Positions 26,770-36,081 of a DNA stretch of 64,000 bases are shown here, in pieces. Source of the DNA: Erwinia sp. SLM-02. Lineage in GTDB: Bacteria > Pseudomonadota > Gammaproteobacteria > Enterobacterales > Enterobacteriaceae. Where the stretch lies: the NCBI RefSeq assembly GCF_037450285.1, contig NZ_JAQISN010000004.1, positions 124,001-188,000 on the forward strand, given 5' to 3'. The position numbers and the translations under genes were made by a program. Position 1 is the stretch's first letter. Each line of letters opens with the position of its first letter. Below the pieces are notes generated by a model. That model had not been told where the DNA came from. It worked only from the letters and a program-made list of their open reading frames with translations, and ran no database searches.

Positions 26770-28698
26770 ATGTCCTCATCAGATATCAAGATCAAGGTTC
26801 AGAACTTTGGTCGCTTTCTGAGTAATATGGTAATGCCAAATATCGGGGCGTTTATTGCCTGGGGTATTATTACCGCGCTGTTTATTCCAACCGGATGGCT
26901 GCCAAACGAAACGCTGGCGAAGCTGGTTGGCCCGATGATTACCTATCTGCTGCCCTTGCTGATCGGTTATACCGGCGGACGCCTGGTCGGTGGCGATCGC
27001 GGTGGTGTAGTCGGTGCGATTACCACCATGGGTGTGATCGTGGGTGCCGATATGCCGATGTTCCTCGGCTCAATGATTGCCGGTCCGCTGGGCGGCTGGG
27101 CGATTAAAACCTTCGACCGCCAGGTTGATGGTAAAATCAAAAGCGGCTTTGAAATGCTGGTTAACAACTTCTCTGCCGGCATTATCGGCATGCTGTTGGC
27201 TATCCTCGCATTCCTGGCTATCGGTCCGCTGGTTGAAGGCCTGTCCCATATTCTTGCCGCCGGCGTGAATCTGATGGTGCAGAACAACCTGCTGCCGCTG
27301 ACCTCAATCTTCGTTGAACCGGCAAAAATCCTGTTCCTGAACAATGCGATTAACCACGGTATCTTCTCGCCGTTGGGTATTCAGCAGGCCAGCGAAGCCG
27401 GTAAATCTATCTTCTTCCTGATTGAAGCGAACCCGGGCCCGGGTATGGGCGTGCTGATGGCCTATATGTTCTTCGGCCGTGGCAATGCTAAACAGTCTGC
27501 CGGCGGTGCGGCGATCATCCACTTCCTTGGCGGTATTCACGAGATTTACTTCCCGTATGTGCTGATGAACCCGCGTCTGATTCTGGCGGTGATTCTGGGC
27601 GGTATGACCGGCGTCTTCACCCTGACGCTGCTGAACGGTGGTCTGGTATCACCGGCCTCTCCGGGTTCCATCCTCGCCGTACTGGCAATGACGCCTAAAG
27701 GCGCCTACTTCGCGAACATCGCGGCCATTGTTGCTGCCTTCGCCGTATCCTTTGTGGTGTCAGCCGTTCTGCTGAAAACCAGCAAGGTGAAAGAAGAAGA
27801 CGACATCGAAGCTGCAACCCGTCGTATGCAGGAAATGAAAGCGCAGTCAAAAGGCCAGTCTGCAAATGTCGCCGGTGCCGATGCGCTGCACTCTGATTTA
27901 TCCCACGTGCGCAAAATCATTGTGGCCTGTGATGCCGGTATGGGATCGAGCGCGATGGGTGCGGGCGTACTGCGCAAGAAAGTGAACGATGCGGGGCTGA
28001 CCACGATTTCCGTGACCAATACGGCCATCAACAGCCTGCCGGGCGATGTGGATCTGGTGATTACCCATCGCGATCTGACCGAGCGTGCGATGCGCCAGGC
28101 GCCTCACGCACAGCATATTTCCCTGACCAACTTCCTCGACAGCGGCCTGTATAACGATCTGACCGCGCGTCTGGTTGAAGCCAACCGCAGCGCTGAACAT
28201 CGCGAGAAAGTGAGCACCACGCTCAGCGACAGCTTTGATGAAGGCCAGGAGCATCTGTTCCAGCTGACGGCCAGCAACGTATTCCTGGGCAATCATGCCA
28301 CGGATAAAGAGCAGGCGATTCGCTTTGCCGGTGAACAGCTGGTCAAAGGCGGCTACGTTGAGCCGGAATATGTTGATGCCATGCTGGAACGTGAAAAGCT
28401 GACGCCAACCTATCTGGGTGAGTCGATCGCTGTGCCGCACGGCACCATTGCCGCTAAAGACCGCGTGCTGAAAACCGGCGTGGTGTTTTGCCAGTATCCG
28501 GAAGGCGTGCGCTTCGGTGAAGAAGAAGACGATATTGCTCGCCTGGTCATTGGTATTGCCGCGCGAAACAACGAGCATATCCAGGTGATTACCAGCCTGA
28601 CCAACGCCCTTGACGACGACAGCGTGATTGCCCGACTGGCAACCACCACCAGCGTTCAGGAAGTGTTGGATCTGCTGTCCGGTAAAACCAGCGCCTGA
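26770..28698 (+). CDS. mtlA: PTS mannitol transporter, EIICBA
   Basis: 642 residues (637 in E. coli) with the three fused domains in the standard order: membrane EIIC (1 to about 340), EIIB with phosphorylated Cys387 (IIVACDAGMGSSAMGAG), and EIIA with phosphorylated His557 (GESIAVPHGTIAAKD). It imports mannitol and delivers mannitol 1-phosphate to MtlD. ATG 26770 has AGAGGTG upstream. Four CRP sites in the 330 bp before the gene show catabolite control; MtlR, encoded downstream, is the expected repressor. Confidence 0.98.
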   Translation: MSSSDIKIKVQNFGRFLSNMVMPNIGAFIAWGIITALFIPTGWLPNETLAKLVGPMITYLLPLLIGYTGGRLVGGDRGGVVGAITTMGVIVGADMPMFLGSMIAGPLGGWAIKTFDRQVDGKIKSGFEMLVNNFSAGIIGMLLAILAFLAIGPLVEGLSHILAAGVNLMVQNNLLPLTSIFVEPAKILFLNNAINHGIFSPLGIQQASEAGKSIFFLIEANPGPGMGVLMAYMFFGRGNAKQSAGGAAIIHFLGGIHEIYFPYVLMNPRLILAVILGGMTGVFTLTLLNGGLVSPASPGSILAVLAMTPKGAYFANIAAIVAAFAVSFVVSAVLLKTSKVKEEDDIEAATRRMQEMKAQSKGQSANVAGADALHSDLSHVRKIIVACDAGMGSSAMGAGVLRKKVNDAGLTTISVTNTAINSLPGDVDLVITHRDLTERAMRQAPHAQHISLTNFLDSGLYNDLTARLVEANRSAEHREKVSTTLSDSFDEGQEHLFQLTASNVFLGNHATDKEQAIRFAGEQLVKGGYVEPEYVDAMLEREKLTPTYLGESIAVPHGTIAAKDRVLKTGVVFCQYPEGVRFGEEEDDIARLVIGIAARNNEHIQVITSLTNALDDDSVIARLATTTSVQEVLDLLSGKTSA

Positions 28699-28724
28699 TT
28701 CAGGTAGTGGCGAGATATTTCCGT

Positions 28725-28751
28725 AAGGGCCGGGCATGCCCGGCCTTTTTT
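28725..28751 (+). terminator. Intra-operon terminator/attenuator between mtlA and mtlD
   Basis: The palindrome GGCCGGGCATGCCCGGCC followed by six T lies between mtlA and mtlD. Partial termination here would make more transporter mRNA than dehydrogenase mRNA. Confidence 0.8.
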
Positions 28752-28786
28752 GGATCGAATCCTGAACTCTTTAAGTAGGTATGATG

Positions 28787-29935
28787 ATGAAAGCTTTACA
28801 TTTCGGTGCGGGAAACATAGGCCGGGGATTTATCGGCAAACTGCTGGCCGATGCCGGTATTCAACTGACGTTCGCGGACGTTAACCAGGTCGTGCTGGAT
28901 GCGATTAACGCACGCCATGAGTACCCGGTTCACGTGGTCGGCGAACAGGCGCAGGTTGAGATCGTAAAAGGTGTGAATGCGGTTAACAGCACCAGCGACG
29001 ATATTGTCGATCTGGTGGCTGAGGTTGATATCGTTACCACGGCGGTTGGTCCACAGATCCTTGAGCGTATTGCCGGTGGCATTGCGAAAGGGCTGGCCAA
29101 ACGCAGTGATAACGCTAATACCCGTCCCCTGAATATTATCGCCTGTGAAAACATGGTGCGCGGTACCACACAGTTAAAGGGCCACGTGCTGAAAGCGCTG
29201 CCCGAGCAGTACCACGCGTGGGTTGAAGAGCACGTTGGCTTTGTGGATTCCGCCGTTGACCGCATCGTTCCCCCTTCCGAGGCGGGCAGCAGCGATCCGC
29301 TGGAAGTGACGGTTGAAACCTTCAGCGAATGGATTGTGGATGAAACCCAGTTTAAGGGTGCGCTGCCTGCCATTCCGGGTATGGAACTGACCGACAATCT
29401 GATGGCCTTCGTGGAGCGTAAACTGTTTACCCTGAATACCGGGCATGCGATTACGGCTTACCTGGGACAGCTGGCGGGGCATAACACCATCCGCGAGGCG
29501 ATTCTCGATCCGCAGGTGCGCGCCGTGGTCAAAGGTGCGATGGAAGAAAGCGGTGCCGTGCTGATTAAGCGTTACGGTTTTGAGGCGGATAAGCACGCGG
29601 CCTATATCCAGAAAATTCTTGGACGTTTTGAAAATCCGTATCTGAAAGATGATGTCGAGCGCGTCGGCCGCCAGCCGCTGCGCAAGCTCAGCGCCGGGGA
29701 TCGTCTGATTAAGCCCACGCTGGGGACGCTGGAGTATCAGCTGCCTCACGAAAACCTGGTGACCGGCATCGCCGCCGCGCTGCGCTACCACAGCGAACAG
29801 GATCCGCAGGCACAGGAGCTGGCTGAGCTGCTGGCGAAGCAGGATGTTGCGACCACGCTGGCAGAGGTCTCCGGCCTTGATGCCAACAGCGATGTGGTTA
29901 AGGCCGTAGTGAAAGCCTGGAACGCTATGGCATAA
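28787..29935 (+). CDS. mtlD: Mannitol-1-phosphate 5-dehydrogenase
   Basis: 382 residues when started at the third of three consecutive ATG codons (28781, 28784, 28787), equal to the E. coli length. The N-terminal NAD-binding motif is GAGNIGRGFIG and the long-chain mannitol dehydrogenase signature includes VERKLFTLNTGHAITAYLGQLAGH. It oxidises mannitol 1-phosphate to fructose 6-phosphate. The stop codon overlaps the putative mtlR start (TAATG). Confidence 0.97.
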   Translation: MKALHFGAGNIGRGFIGKLLADAGIQLTFADVNQVVLDAINARHEYPVHVVGEQAQVEIVKGVNAVNSTSDDIVDLVAEVDIVTTAVGPQILERIAGGIAKGLAKRSDNANTRPLNIIACENMVRGTTQLKGHVLKALPEQYHAWVEEHVGFVDSAVDRIVPPSEAGSSDPLEVTVETFSEWIVDETQFKGALPAIPGMELTDNLMAFVERKLFTLNTGHAITAYLGQLAGHNTIREAILDPQVRAVVKGAMEESGAVLIKRYGFEADKHAAYIQKILGRFENPYLKDDVERVGRQPLRKLSAGDRLIKPTLGTLEYQLPHENLVTGIAAALRYHSEQDPQAQELAELLAKQDVATTLAEVSGLDANSDVVKAVVKAWNAMA

Positions 29936-30564
29936 TGCCTGCGAACGCGCTCCTCAGGGACGAACAATCCGGGTACAGCCTCACCGCTGTGCCCGCGCTG
30001 GTATCACTCCGCCATATGATGAACGATATGCAGGCACTTATGGAACAACCTCAGGCTTTTGAAAACAGGGTGCTGGAGCGCCTGAATGCCGGACGTTCGG
30101 TAAGAAGCTTTTTAATCGCGGCCGTCGAACTGCTGGCAGAAGCGATTAACATTCTGGTTATCCAGGTATTCCGTAAGGATGATTACGCCGTGAAGTATGC
30201 GGTGGAGCCGCTTCTGCACGGCGATGGCCCGTTGGGCGAGCTGTCCGTTCGCCTCAAGCTGATCTATGGCTTAGGGATGATCCACCGAAGCGAGTACGAA
30301 GACTGTGAGCTGCTGATGGCGCTGCGTGAAGAGCTGAACCATGATGGCCACGAATATCGTTTTACCGACGATGAGATCCTCGGCCCCTTTGGTGAACTGC
30401 ACTGTGTGGCCTCCCTCCCCGTTCGTCCGGATTTTGCCGTTGAAGATGCCGAGTTACGCAATATGCAGCAGCTGCGCTATCAGCAGGTGGTGCGTTCTAC
30501 CATGGTACTGTCGCTTACCTCATTGATTTCGCTTATAAGCCAGAAACAGGCCTTCAAAAAATAG
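29935..30564 (+). CDS. mtlR: Mannitol operon repressor MtlR
   Basis: From residue 33 onward it matches E. coli MtlR almost throughout (DMQALMEQPQAFENRVLERLNAG and beyond). MtlR is a small helical repressor that works with the PTS rather than by a classical HTH. The frame opens at ATG 29935, overlapping the mtlD stop, giving 209 residues against 195 in E. coli. The 32-residue N-terminal extension has no counterpart and no good ribosome binding site, so the ATG pair at 30016/30019 may be the real start. Confidence 0.92.
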   Translation: MPANALLRDEQSGYSLTAVPALVSLRHMMNDMQALMEQPQAFENRVLERLNAGRSVRSFLIAAVELLAEAINILVIQVFRKDDYAVKYAVEPLLHGDGPLGELSVRLKLIYGLGMIHRSEYEDCELLMALREELNHDGHEYRFTDDEILGPFGELHCVASLPVRPDFAVEDAELRNMQQLRYQQVVRSTMVLSLTSLISLISQKQAFKK

Positions 30565-30636
30565 CCTCTCCTTACCCGCTTTACACCGGTTTGGTGTATC
30601 CTTTGCAGCAATGAATCATTGTTACGGTTAATCGTT

Positions 30637-30999
30637 ATGAAAGAACAAGTACAGTCAGAAATTAAAATCCTTAGTGACAAGCTGGATGCCCTTAATCACA
30701 AAGAGCCAGGCCTGCTAGCCTCGGGCGACAGCGAAAAGCTGGGCGAACTGCTGAATGAAAAAGACAAGCTGATCGCTGAGATCGAACGTCTGCGCAATGT
30801 GCGGGCAGAGAAGCTGAGTAAAGAAGCCCAGCAGCTTAAAAAGCTGCCCTTCAGCCGCGCTATCACCAAAAAAGAGCAGGCGAATATGGGCGCGCTTAAA
30901 AAGAGCGTGCGGGGGCTGATCGTCGTTCACCCGACCACCGCTCTGGGTCGTGAACTGGGCCTTAAAGAGATGACCGGATTCGCTAAGTCGGAATTCTAA
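30637..30999 (+). CDS. yibL: YibL family ribosome-associated protein
   Basis: 120 residues from ATG 30637, the same length as E. coli YibL and with its C-terminal signature RAITKKEQANMGALKKSVRGLIVVHPTTALGRELGLKEMTGF. The first half is a charged coiled coil. YibL co-purifies with ribosomes in E. coli; function unknown. It follows mtlR, as in E. coli. Confidence 0.94.
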   Translation: MKEQVQSEIKILSDKLDALNHKEPGLLASGDSEKLGELLNEKDKLIAEIERLRNVRAEKLSKEAQQLKKLPFSRAITKKEQANMGALKKSVRGLIVVHPTTALGRELGLKEMTGFAKSEF

Positions 31000-31011
31000 G
31001 GTCTGCTTAAA

Positions 31012-31035
31012 ACGGGGCTGCGGCCCCTTTTTTTT
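31012..31035 (+). terminator. Rho-independent terminator of yibL
   Basis: GGGGC and GCCCC stem with a short TGCG loop and eight T, 13 bp after the yibL stop. Confidence 0.85.
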
Positions 31036-31499
31036 CCCCTCTCCACGTACTCCTGCGAAAGAAAGCCAGTCCTCCTCGTCACTCCCCTTTGCCTTGTATA
31101 TCCGGGGGTTTCGCGCTGCCCCTGATCCTGGTGTTATCGAATATTTGCCACTATTTTTTCAGCATTAAAATCTGATAAATTATATTTAATTAGATAAAAA
31201 AACTAAAAAAATAATGCACTTCAGATGCTCAGCGTGTAGTTATTATTTCTTTTATAAAGTTCCAGACTATTATCTCGAACTTTATGTAATCTTTTTTTTT
31301 CCTTCAAATGACATCATGGATTTGCAATAATTATGCCCAACGAGCAACCATTTGTATTATTCTCCGTGGTTAAAACATCATGTAATAATTGACATGATAA
31401 CGTTCGTTAAAATTAATATCTGGTTGAATTCGGAAGGTTAATTTCTGCATTCTTCAAAACGGACAAAAGATATTTCGATATCGATAAAGGAATAGTTTA
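31036..31499. other. Promoter region of the fimbrial operon
   Basis: About 460 bp, AT-rich, upstream of the major pilin gene. No invertible element with terminal inverted repeats of the fimS kind was seen, and only one GATC (near 31124), so neither FimB/E inversion nor a two-GATC Pap switch is supported. AAAGGAATAG just before 31500 is the ribosome binding site. Confidence 0.5.
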
Positions 31500-32039
31500 A
31501 TGAAACTGAATAAAATTGTACTGGGTGTTGCTTTCGCAATGGGTATGGCATCGTTCGCTCAGGCAGAAGAAACTGTAGTTGCACCAACCGATCAGGGTAG
31601 CGGTAGCGTGAAATTTATGGGCTCAATTGTCGATGCGCCTTGCTCGATCGTTAGTGAAAAAGATCAGACCATTGATATGGGTCAGATCGCTAACACAACG
31701 CTGGCTAACGGTGGTAGCTCTGCCCCGCAACCATTCAAAATTGAACTGGCAAAATGTAACCTGGCAGACAAATATAAAACTGTTAGCGTGACCTTTACCG
31801 GTTCTGAAGGTGGTATTCCTGGTGCTTTAGGTGCAGGCAACGCTTCGGGTGCAAGCATCATTATGACCGACGGCAGCAGCAATCAGATTAAACTGGGTAC
31901 CGCAACCGCTCTGCAGGCGCTGGCGAATGGTACTAATACCCTGAGCTTCTCCGCTTTTGTAAAAGGCAATCCTGATAATGCACCGATTCAGCTGGGCAAT
32001 TTCGAGAATACTGCCAACTTTACCCTTGCTTATCAGTAA
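31500..32039 (+). CDS. Major fimbrial subunit (FimA/MrpA type)
   Basis: 179 residues. A Sec signal peptide (MKLNKIVLGVAFAMGMASFAQA|EE) is followed by a chaperone-usher pilin domain: VKFMGSIVDAPCSI, the conserved disulphide pair (Cys in APCSI and Cys in LAKCNL), and a C-terminal beta-strand ending in Tyr (NFTLAYQ). It should polymerise outside the cell by donor-strand exchange. First gene of the operon, with a strong hairpin directly after it, as expected for the most abundant subunit. Confidence 0.93.
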   Translation: MKLNKIVLGVAFAMGMASFAQAEETVVAPTDQGSGSVKFMGSIVDAPCSIVSEKDQTIDMGQIANTTLANGGSSAPQPFKIELAKCNLADKYKTVSVTFTGSEGGIPGALGAGNASGASIIMTDGSSNQIKLGTATALQALANGTNTLSFSAFVKGNPDNAPIQLGNFENTANFTLAYQ

Positions 32040-32057
32040 TATTCATTTCTGATGAAG

Positions 32058-32089
32058 AGTACATGTGGATAAATCACTCCACATGTACT
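32058..32089 (+). terminator. Attenuator hairpin after the major pilin gene
   Basis: Perfect 12-bp arms AGTACATGTGGA and TCCACATGTACT with an 8-nt loop, 18 bp after the pilin stop and 30 bp before the next gene. It probably lowers downstream expression or protects the pilin mRNA 3' end. No continuous T tract. Confidence 0.7.
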
Positions 32090-32119
32090 TATTTCGGTTG
32101 TACTTTTTAGGTTTCCTCT

Positions 32120-32653
32120 ATGTTCAAGAAAATAAGTATTCTGATTTTATTGTTGAACATGGGTGCGGTTAGTCAGGCAGGGCCAACTGAAAATCAAGGT
32201 TGGGGCCGGGTGCGTATGACGGGCAGCATTATTGACGCGGCATGTGCGATAGACATCAACAGTACCGACCAGACGATTGATATGGGTCCGGTGCCAGTTA
32301 GCCGGGTCATTAAAGGTAGCTATGGCATTAGAAAGAAGCTTTCTATAAACCTGGTAAACTGCATCCTCAGTAAGGATAAAACTGAACCCGGAAAGTGGAG
32401 ATATTTTACAATTACCTTTGATGGTGTGAATGATGATGGATTATTTTCCGTCGAGGGTGATGCAAAAGGTATTGCGATAAAAATTATTGATGATAATGGA
32501 AATATTGCCAGGCCGGGAGAATCATTACCTTCTGAAAACATTGAATCAGGGAGTATGGCACTCAACTTCTCACTTCAGCTGGTTAGCAATAACCAAGAAC
32601 TCCATGCTGGTGAGTTCAATTCCATTATCAAATTCAAAATGGATTATTACTAA
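32120..32653 (+). CDS. Minor fimbrial subunit
   Basis: 177 residues. Signal peptide (MFKKISILILLLNMGAVSQA|GP), then a pilin domain with VRMTGSIIDAACAIDI, a second Cys in LVNCIL and a penultimate-Tyr C-terminus (IKFKMDYY). By position between the major pilin and usher it resembles MrpB, thought to anchor or terminate the pilus, but that role is inferred. Confidence 0.88.
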   Translation: MFKKISILILLLNMGAVSQAGPTENQGWGRVRMTGSIIDAACAIDINSTDQTIDMGPVPVSRVIKGSYGIRKKLSINLVNCILSKDKTEPGKWRYFTITFDGVNDDGLFSVEGDAKGIAIKIIDDNGNIARPGESLPSENIESGSMALNFSLQLVSNNQELHAGEFNSIIKFKMDYY

Positions 32654-32724
32654 GCTTGCGCTGTCCTGTTGATTAACAAATCCTTTGCTGAAATAGATAT
32701 TTGGCATAGCGCAGGACCATTGAT

Positions 32725-35295
32725 ATGAATGACTCTATGGCGCTCGAAAGGAAAAAAGGTCAGGGAATGATGACGCCATATAATCTTAGGGGTTTGTCTG
32801 CACGCCCACATATTCTGGGACTAATGATCGGTTGCATACTTAGCGCCGCTGCCTTAACTGCCCAATCCCAGGACTTCAAGTTTAACATTGATGTTCTCGA
32901 TGTTAACGATCGTAAAAATATCGATCTCGATCAGTTTTCCCGTGCCGGATTCATTATGCCGGGCAATTACACGATGTCCGTTAATATTAACCAGCAGCAG
33001 CTGCGCGAGCAGCCCGTCAGCTTTTATGCGCCAGATAACGATCCTAAGGGAAGTGAAGCCTGTATCACACCCGAGCTTGTTGAGCAGATTGGGTTGAGGG
33101 ACAAAATGAAGGCGCAGCTGACCTGGTGGCATCAGGGCCAATGTCTGACAGTAGACAGCCTGAAAGGTATGGTGGTTAAAAGCGATCTGCCCACGACGAC
33201 CGTCTATCTGAATATTCCACAGGCCTACCTTGAGTACAGTTCAGATGACTGGGATCCCCCTTCACGCTGGGACAACGGTATTCCAGGGCTGCTGTTTGAC
33301 TATAACGTTAATGGCCAGGGACAGCGCCAGAGTAAGAGTGGTGAGAAAAGCTATGACGTTAGCGGTAATGGTACCTTAGGTGCCAACCTCGGCGTATGGC
33401 GTTTCCGCGCCGACTGGCAAAGCCGTTACAATCATCAATCAGGTAACAACTCAGCCAATCAATTCAACTGGGACTGGAGCCGTTATTACGCCTACAGGGC
33501 AATAACGCGTCTTGGGGCCAAACTCACGCTGGGCGAGAATTATCTGAACTCCGACATTTTTGACAGCTTCCGCTTTTCTGGTGTTACGCTGGCAACCGAT
33601 GATGCCATGCTGCCGCCCAATCTGCGCGGCTACGCACCGGAAGTCACCGGTGTGGCAAAAACCAACGCCAAAGTTGTCATCAGCCAGCAGGGGCGAATTC
33701 TACAGCAAACTCAGGTCGCTTCTGGCGCATTCCGCATACAGGATATTAATGACGCGGTTACCGGGAAATTAGATGTACGTGTAGAGGAACAGGATGGTTC
33801 AGTACAGGAATTTTCAATCAACACGGCGAATATTCCCTACCTGACACGCCCGGGAACCATACGTTACAAAATTTCGTCTGGGCGGCCTACTGACTGGCGG
33901 CATCATGTTAACGGACCGATGTTTGGATCAGGGGAATTCTCCTGGGGTATTAACAACGGGTGGTCGCTCTACGGTGGCGGTGTCTCTGATGGCAGATACA
34001 ATGCTCTTGCATTAGGTATCGGGCGTGACCTGTTATTCCTGGGCGCACTCTCCTTTGACGCAACGCAATCCCGGGCAAAATTACCTCATAGTGATGATTT
34101 ATACTCGGGTGGTTCGTATCGTTTGAGCTATTCAAAGCGCTTTGACGATTATGATAGTCAGGTCACTTTTGCGGGATATCGATTCTCGCAAAAAAACTAC
34201 ATGAGCATGAGTGAGTATCTTGATGCGCGTGTAACGGGTGTGCGTTCACAGAACAGTAAAGAGATGTATACCATCACGTTTAACCAGCAGTTTCGTGATG
34301 CTGGCCTTAGCGCATACCTTAATTTTAATCATCAGACATACTGGGACCGGCCGGACAATGACCGCTATGACGTCACGTTGTCGAGCTATTTTGATATTGG
34401 TCGCTTAAAAAACTTAAGCCTTTCATTAACTGCTTTCCGTAATAAATATGACGGTCATACTGATGACGGGATGTATTTATCGCTGTCGTTACCCATCGGG
34501 AACGATGCAAGCCTGAGCTACAACGGAAGCTGGGGCGGTTCGGACAACACTAACAGAGCCAGTTATTACAAAAGGGTTGATGAGCACAATAACTACCAGG
34601 TTAGTAGCGGGTTCTCACATAGCAAGTCGATGGCCAGTGGGTATTACTCTCATGAGGGCGATATCGCGACCGTGGATGCGAATGCTACCTATCAGGAAGG
34701 TGATTACAGCTCTGTTGGATTAAGTATTCAGGGGGGCGCAACGGCGACTCTGAAAGGTGCTGCGCTGCATAGAACCAGCATCGTTGGCGGCACGCGTATT
34801 TTACTGGATACCGACGGTGTCGCCGGGGTACCGATTAGTGGTTATGGCTCATCTAGCACCTCCAACCGCTTTGGCAAAGTCGTATTAGCGGATGTGAGTA
34901 ATTATTATCGAAATCAACTCAGTATTGACCTGAATAAGATGCCGGATAACGCCGAAGTTATTCGCTCAGTGGCTCAGGCGACCCTGACGGAAGGCGCTAT
35001 CGGCTATCGTACGTTTGAAGTTATTTCTGGAGAAAAAGCGATGGCGGTACTGCGCCTGGCTGATGGATCCACACCTCCTTTTGGTGCCACTGTTAAAAAC
35101 AGTAAAAATCAAAGCGTAGGCATTGTTAATGATGGCGGAAGTGTTTATCTGTCCGGGATTAAATCCGGCGAAGTTATGAAAGTTTTCTGGGATGGTCAGG
35201 AAAAATGTGAACTTCCACTTCCTGAAAAGATTTCTATTAATGAAGAGACAAACTTACTGCTGCCGTGTCACACGTTGGCGAGTAATAAACGTTAA
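32725..35295 (+). CDS. Fimbrial outer membrane usher protein
   Basis: 856 residues, the usual usher size. Domains in order: N-terminal periplasmic domain (FNIDVLDVNDRKNIDLDQFSRAGFIMPG), 24-strand pore interrupted by a plug, and C-terminal periplasmic domains ending CELPLPEKISINEETNLLLPCH. The N-terminus has about 30 residues before the signal peptide core; ATG 32767/32770 (MMTPYNLRG) gives a more normal signal peptide ending ALTAQS|QD. It assembles and secretes the pilus across the outer membrane. Confidence 0.95.
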   Translation: MNDSMALERKKGQGMMTPYNLRGLSARPHILGLMIGCILSAAALTAQSQDFKFNIDVLDVNDRKNIDLDQFSRAGFIMPGNYTMSVNINQQQLREQPVSFYAPDNDPKGSEACITPELVEQIGLRDKMKAQLTWWHQGQCLTVDSLKGMVVKSDLPTTTVYLNIPQAYLEYSSDDWDPPSRWDNGIPGLLFDYNVNGQGQRQSKSGEKSYDVSGNGTLGANLGVWRFRADWQSRYNHQSGNNSANQFNWDWSRYYAYRAITRLGAKLTLGENYLNSDIFDSFRFSGVTLATDDAMLPPNLRGYAPEVTGVAKTNAKVVISQQGRILQQTQVASGAFRIQDINDAVTGKLDVRVEEQDGSVQEFSINTANIPYLTRPGTIRYKISSGRPTDWRHHVNGPMFGSGEFSWGINNGWSLYGGGVSDGRYNALALGIGRDLLFLGALSFDATQSRAKLPHSDDLYSGGSYRLSYSKRFDDYDSQVTFAGYRFSQKNYMSMSEYLDARVTGVRSQNSKEMYTITFNQQFRDAGLSAYLNFNHQTYWDRPDNDRYDVTLSSYFDIGRLKNLSLSLTAFRNKYDGHTDDGMYLSLSLPIGNDASLSYNGSWGGSDNTNRASYYKRVDEHNNYQVSSGFSHSKSMASGYYSHEGDIATVDANATYQEGDYSSVGLSIQGGATATLKGAALHRTSIVGGTRILLDTDGVAGVPISGYGSSSTSNRFGKVVLADVSNYYRNQLSIDLNKMPDNAEVIRSVAQATLTEGAIGYRTFEVISGEKAMAVLRLADGSTPPFGATVKNSKNQSVGIVNDGGSVYLSGIKSGEVMKVFWDGQEKCELPLPEKISINEETNLLLPCHTLASNKR

Positions 35296-35308
35296 ACGAG
35301 ACGAAAAC

Positions 35309-36043
35309 ATGAAACATAAAATTATCATAGGGCTGGTTATGGCCCCTCTCATGATCCCATCGGCATTTGCGGCTATTGCATTGGATCGCACCCGAGTTGT
35401 TTTTGACGGTGGCCAAAAATCGATTAGCCTGAGCGTTAGCAACGAAAATAAACAGTTGCCTTATCTCGCCCAGGCGTGGATTGACGATGAAAAAGGCAAC
35501 AAAATTAACTCACCGTTAACGGTTTTACCACCGGTGCAGCGCATCGAACCTGGTGCTCAAAGCCAGATTAAAGTGCAATCAATCGGCGCAGATAAGAACC
35601 TGCCTCAGGATCGAGAATCACTCTATTATTTCAACCTGCGAGAAATTCCGCCGCGCAGTGATAAGCCTAATACGCTGCAAATCGCGCTGCAGACCCGGGT
35701 GAAGTTATTTTATCGCCCGGCTGCACTGTTGGTTAGCAGCAACAGCTTGCCGTGGCAGGAAAAAATCACCCTGACCCGTAACGGGGATCGCTATGTCGTA
35801 AACAACCCAACGCCCTATTATGTCACCCTGGTTGATGCCCGAAGTGGCCTGAACGGGACGACTGTAAAAGACTTCGACGCGGTGATGATCGCGCCTAAAA
35901 GCCAGGCTCCTCTCGGTGGTTCCGCCAGCGCTTTGGGCAATGCCCCTGTCGTTACCTACATCAATGATTATGGCGGTCGGCCACAGTTGAAATTTAACTG
36001 CAGCGGTTCAACCTGTCAGGCGACCGCGGTTAAAGAGAAGTAA
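35309..36043 (+). CDS. Periplasmic fimbrial chaperone (PapD family)
   Basis: 244 residues from ATG 35309; a longer in-frame extension overlaps the usher gene and is rejected because the signal peptide starts here (MKHKIIIGLVMAPLMIPSAFA|A). The PapD fold is clear: LDRTRVVFDG, LPYLAQAWIDDEKG, the chaperone signature YYFNLREIPPR and a Lys in TRVKLFYRP. It captures pilin subunits and delivers them to the usher. Confidence 0.95.
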   Translation: MKHKIIIGLVMAPLMIPSAFAAIALDRTRVVFDGGQKSISLSVSNENKQLPYLAQAWIDDEKGNKINSPLTVLPPVQRIEPGAQSQIKVQSIGADKNLPQDRESLYYFNLREIPPRSDKPNTLQIALQTRVKLFYRPAALLVSSNSLPWQEKITLTRNGDRYVVNNPTPYYVTLVDARSGLNGTTVKDFDAVMIAPKSQAPLGGSASALGNAPVVTYINDYGGRPQLKFNCSGSTCQATAVKEK

Positions 36044-36081
36044 CCGTAAGGTCATCCAAAGCGCGGGAAAGGAGATTCTAT

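Noticed and set aside
31036..31499. Phase-variable invertible fimbrial promoter
   Set aside because: No terminal inverted repeats and no FimB/FimE-type recombinase gene in the window.
31036..31499. Pap-like Dam/Lrp switch at the pilus promoter
   Set aside because: Only one GATC was seen; the paired, spaced sites of pap are missing.
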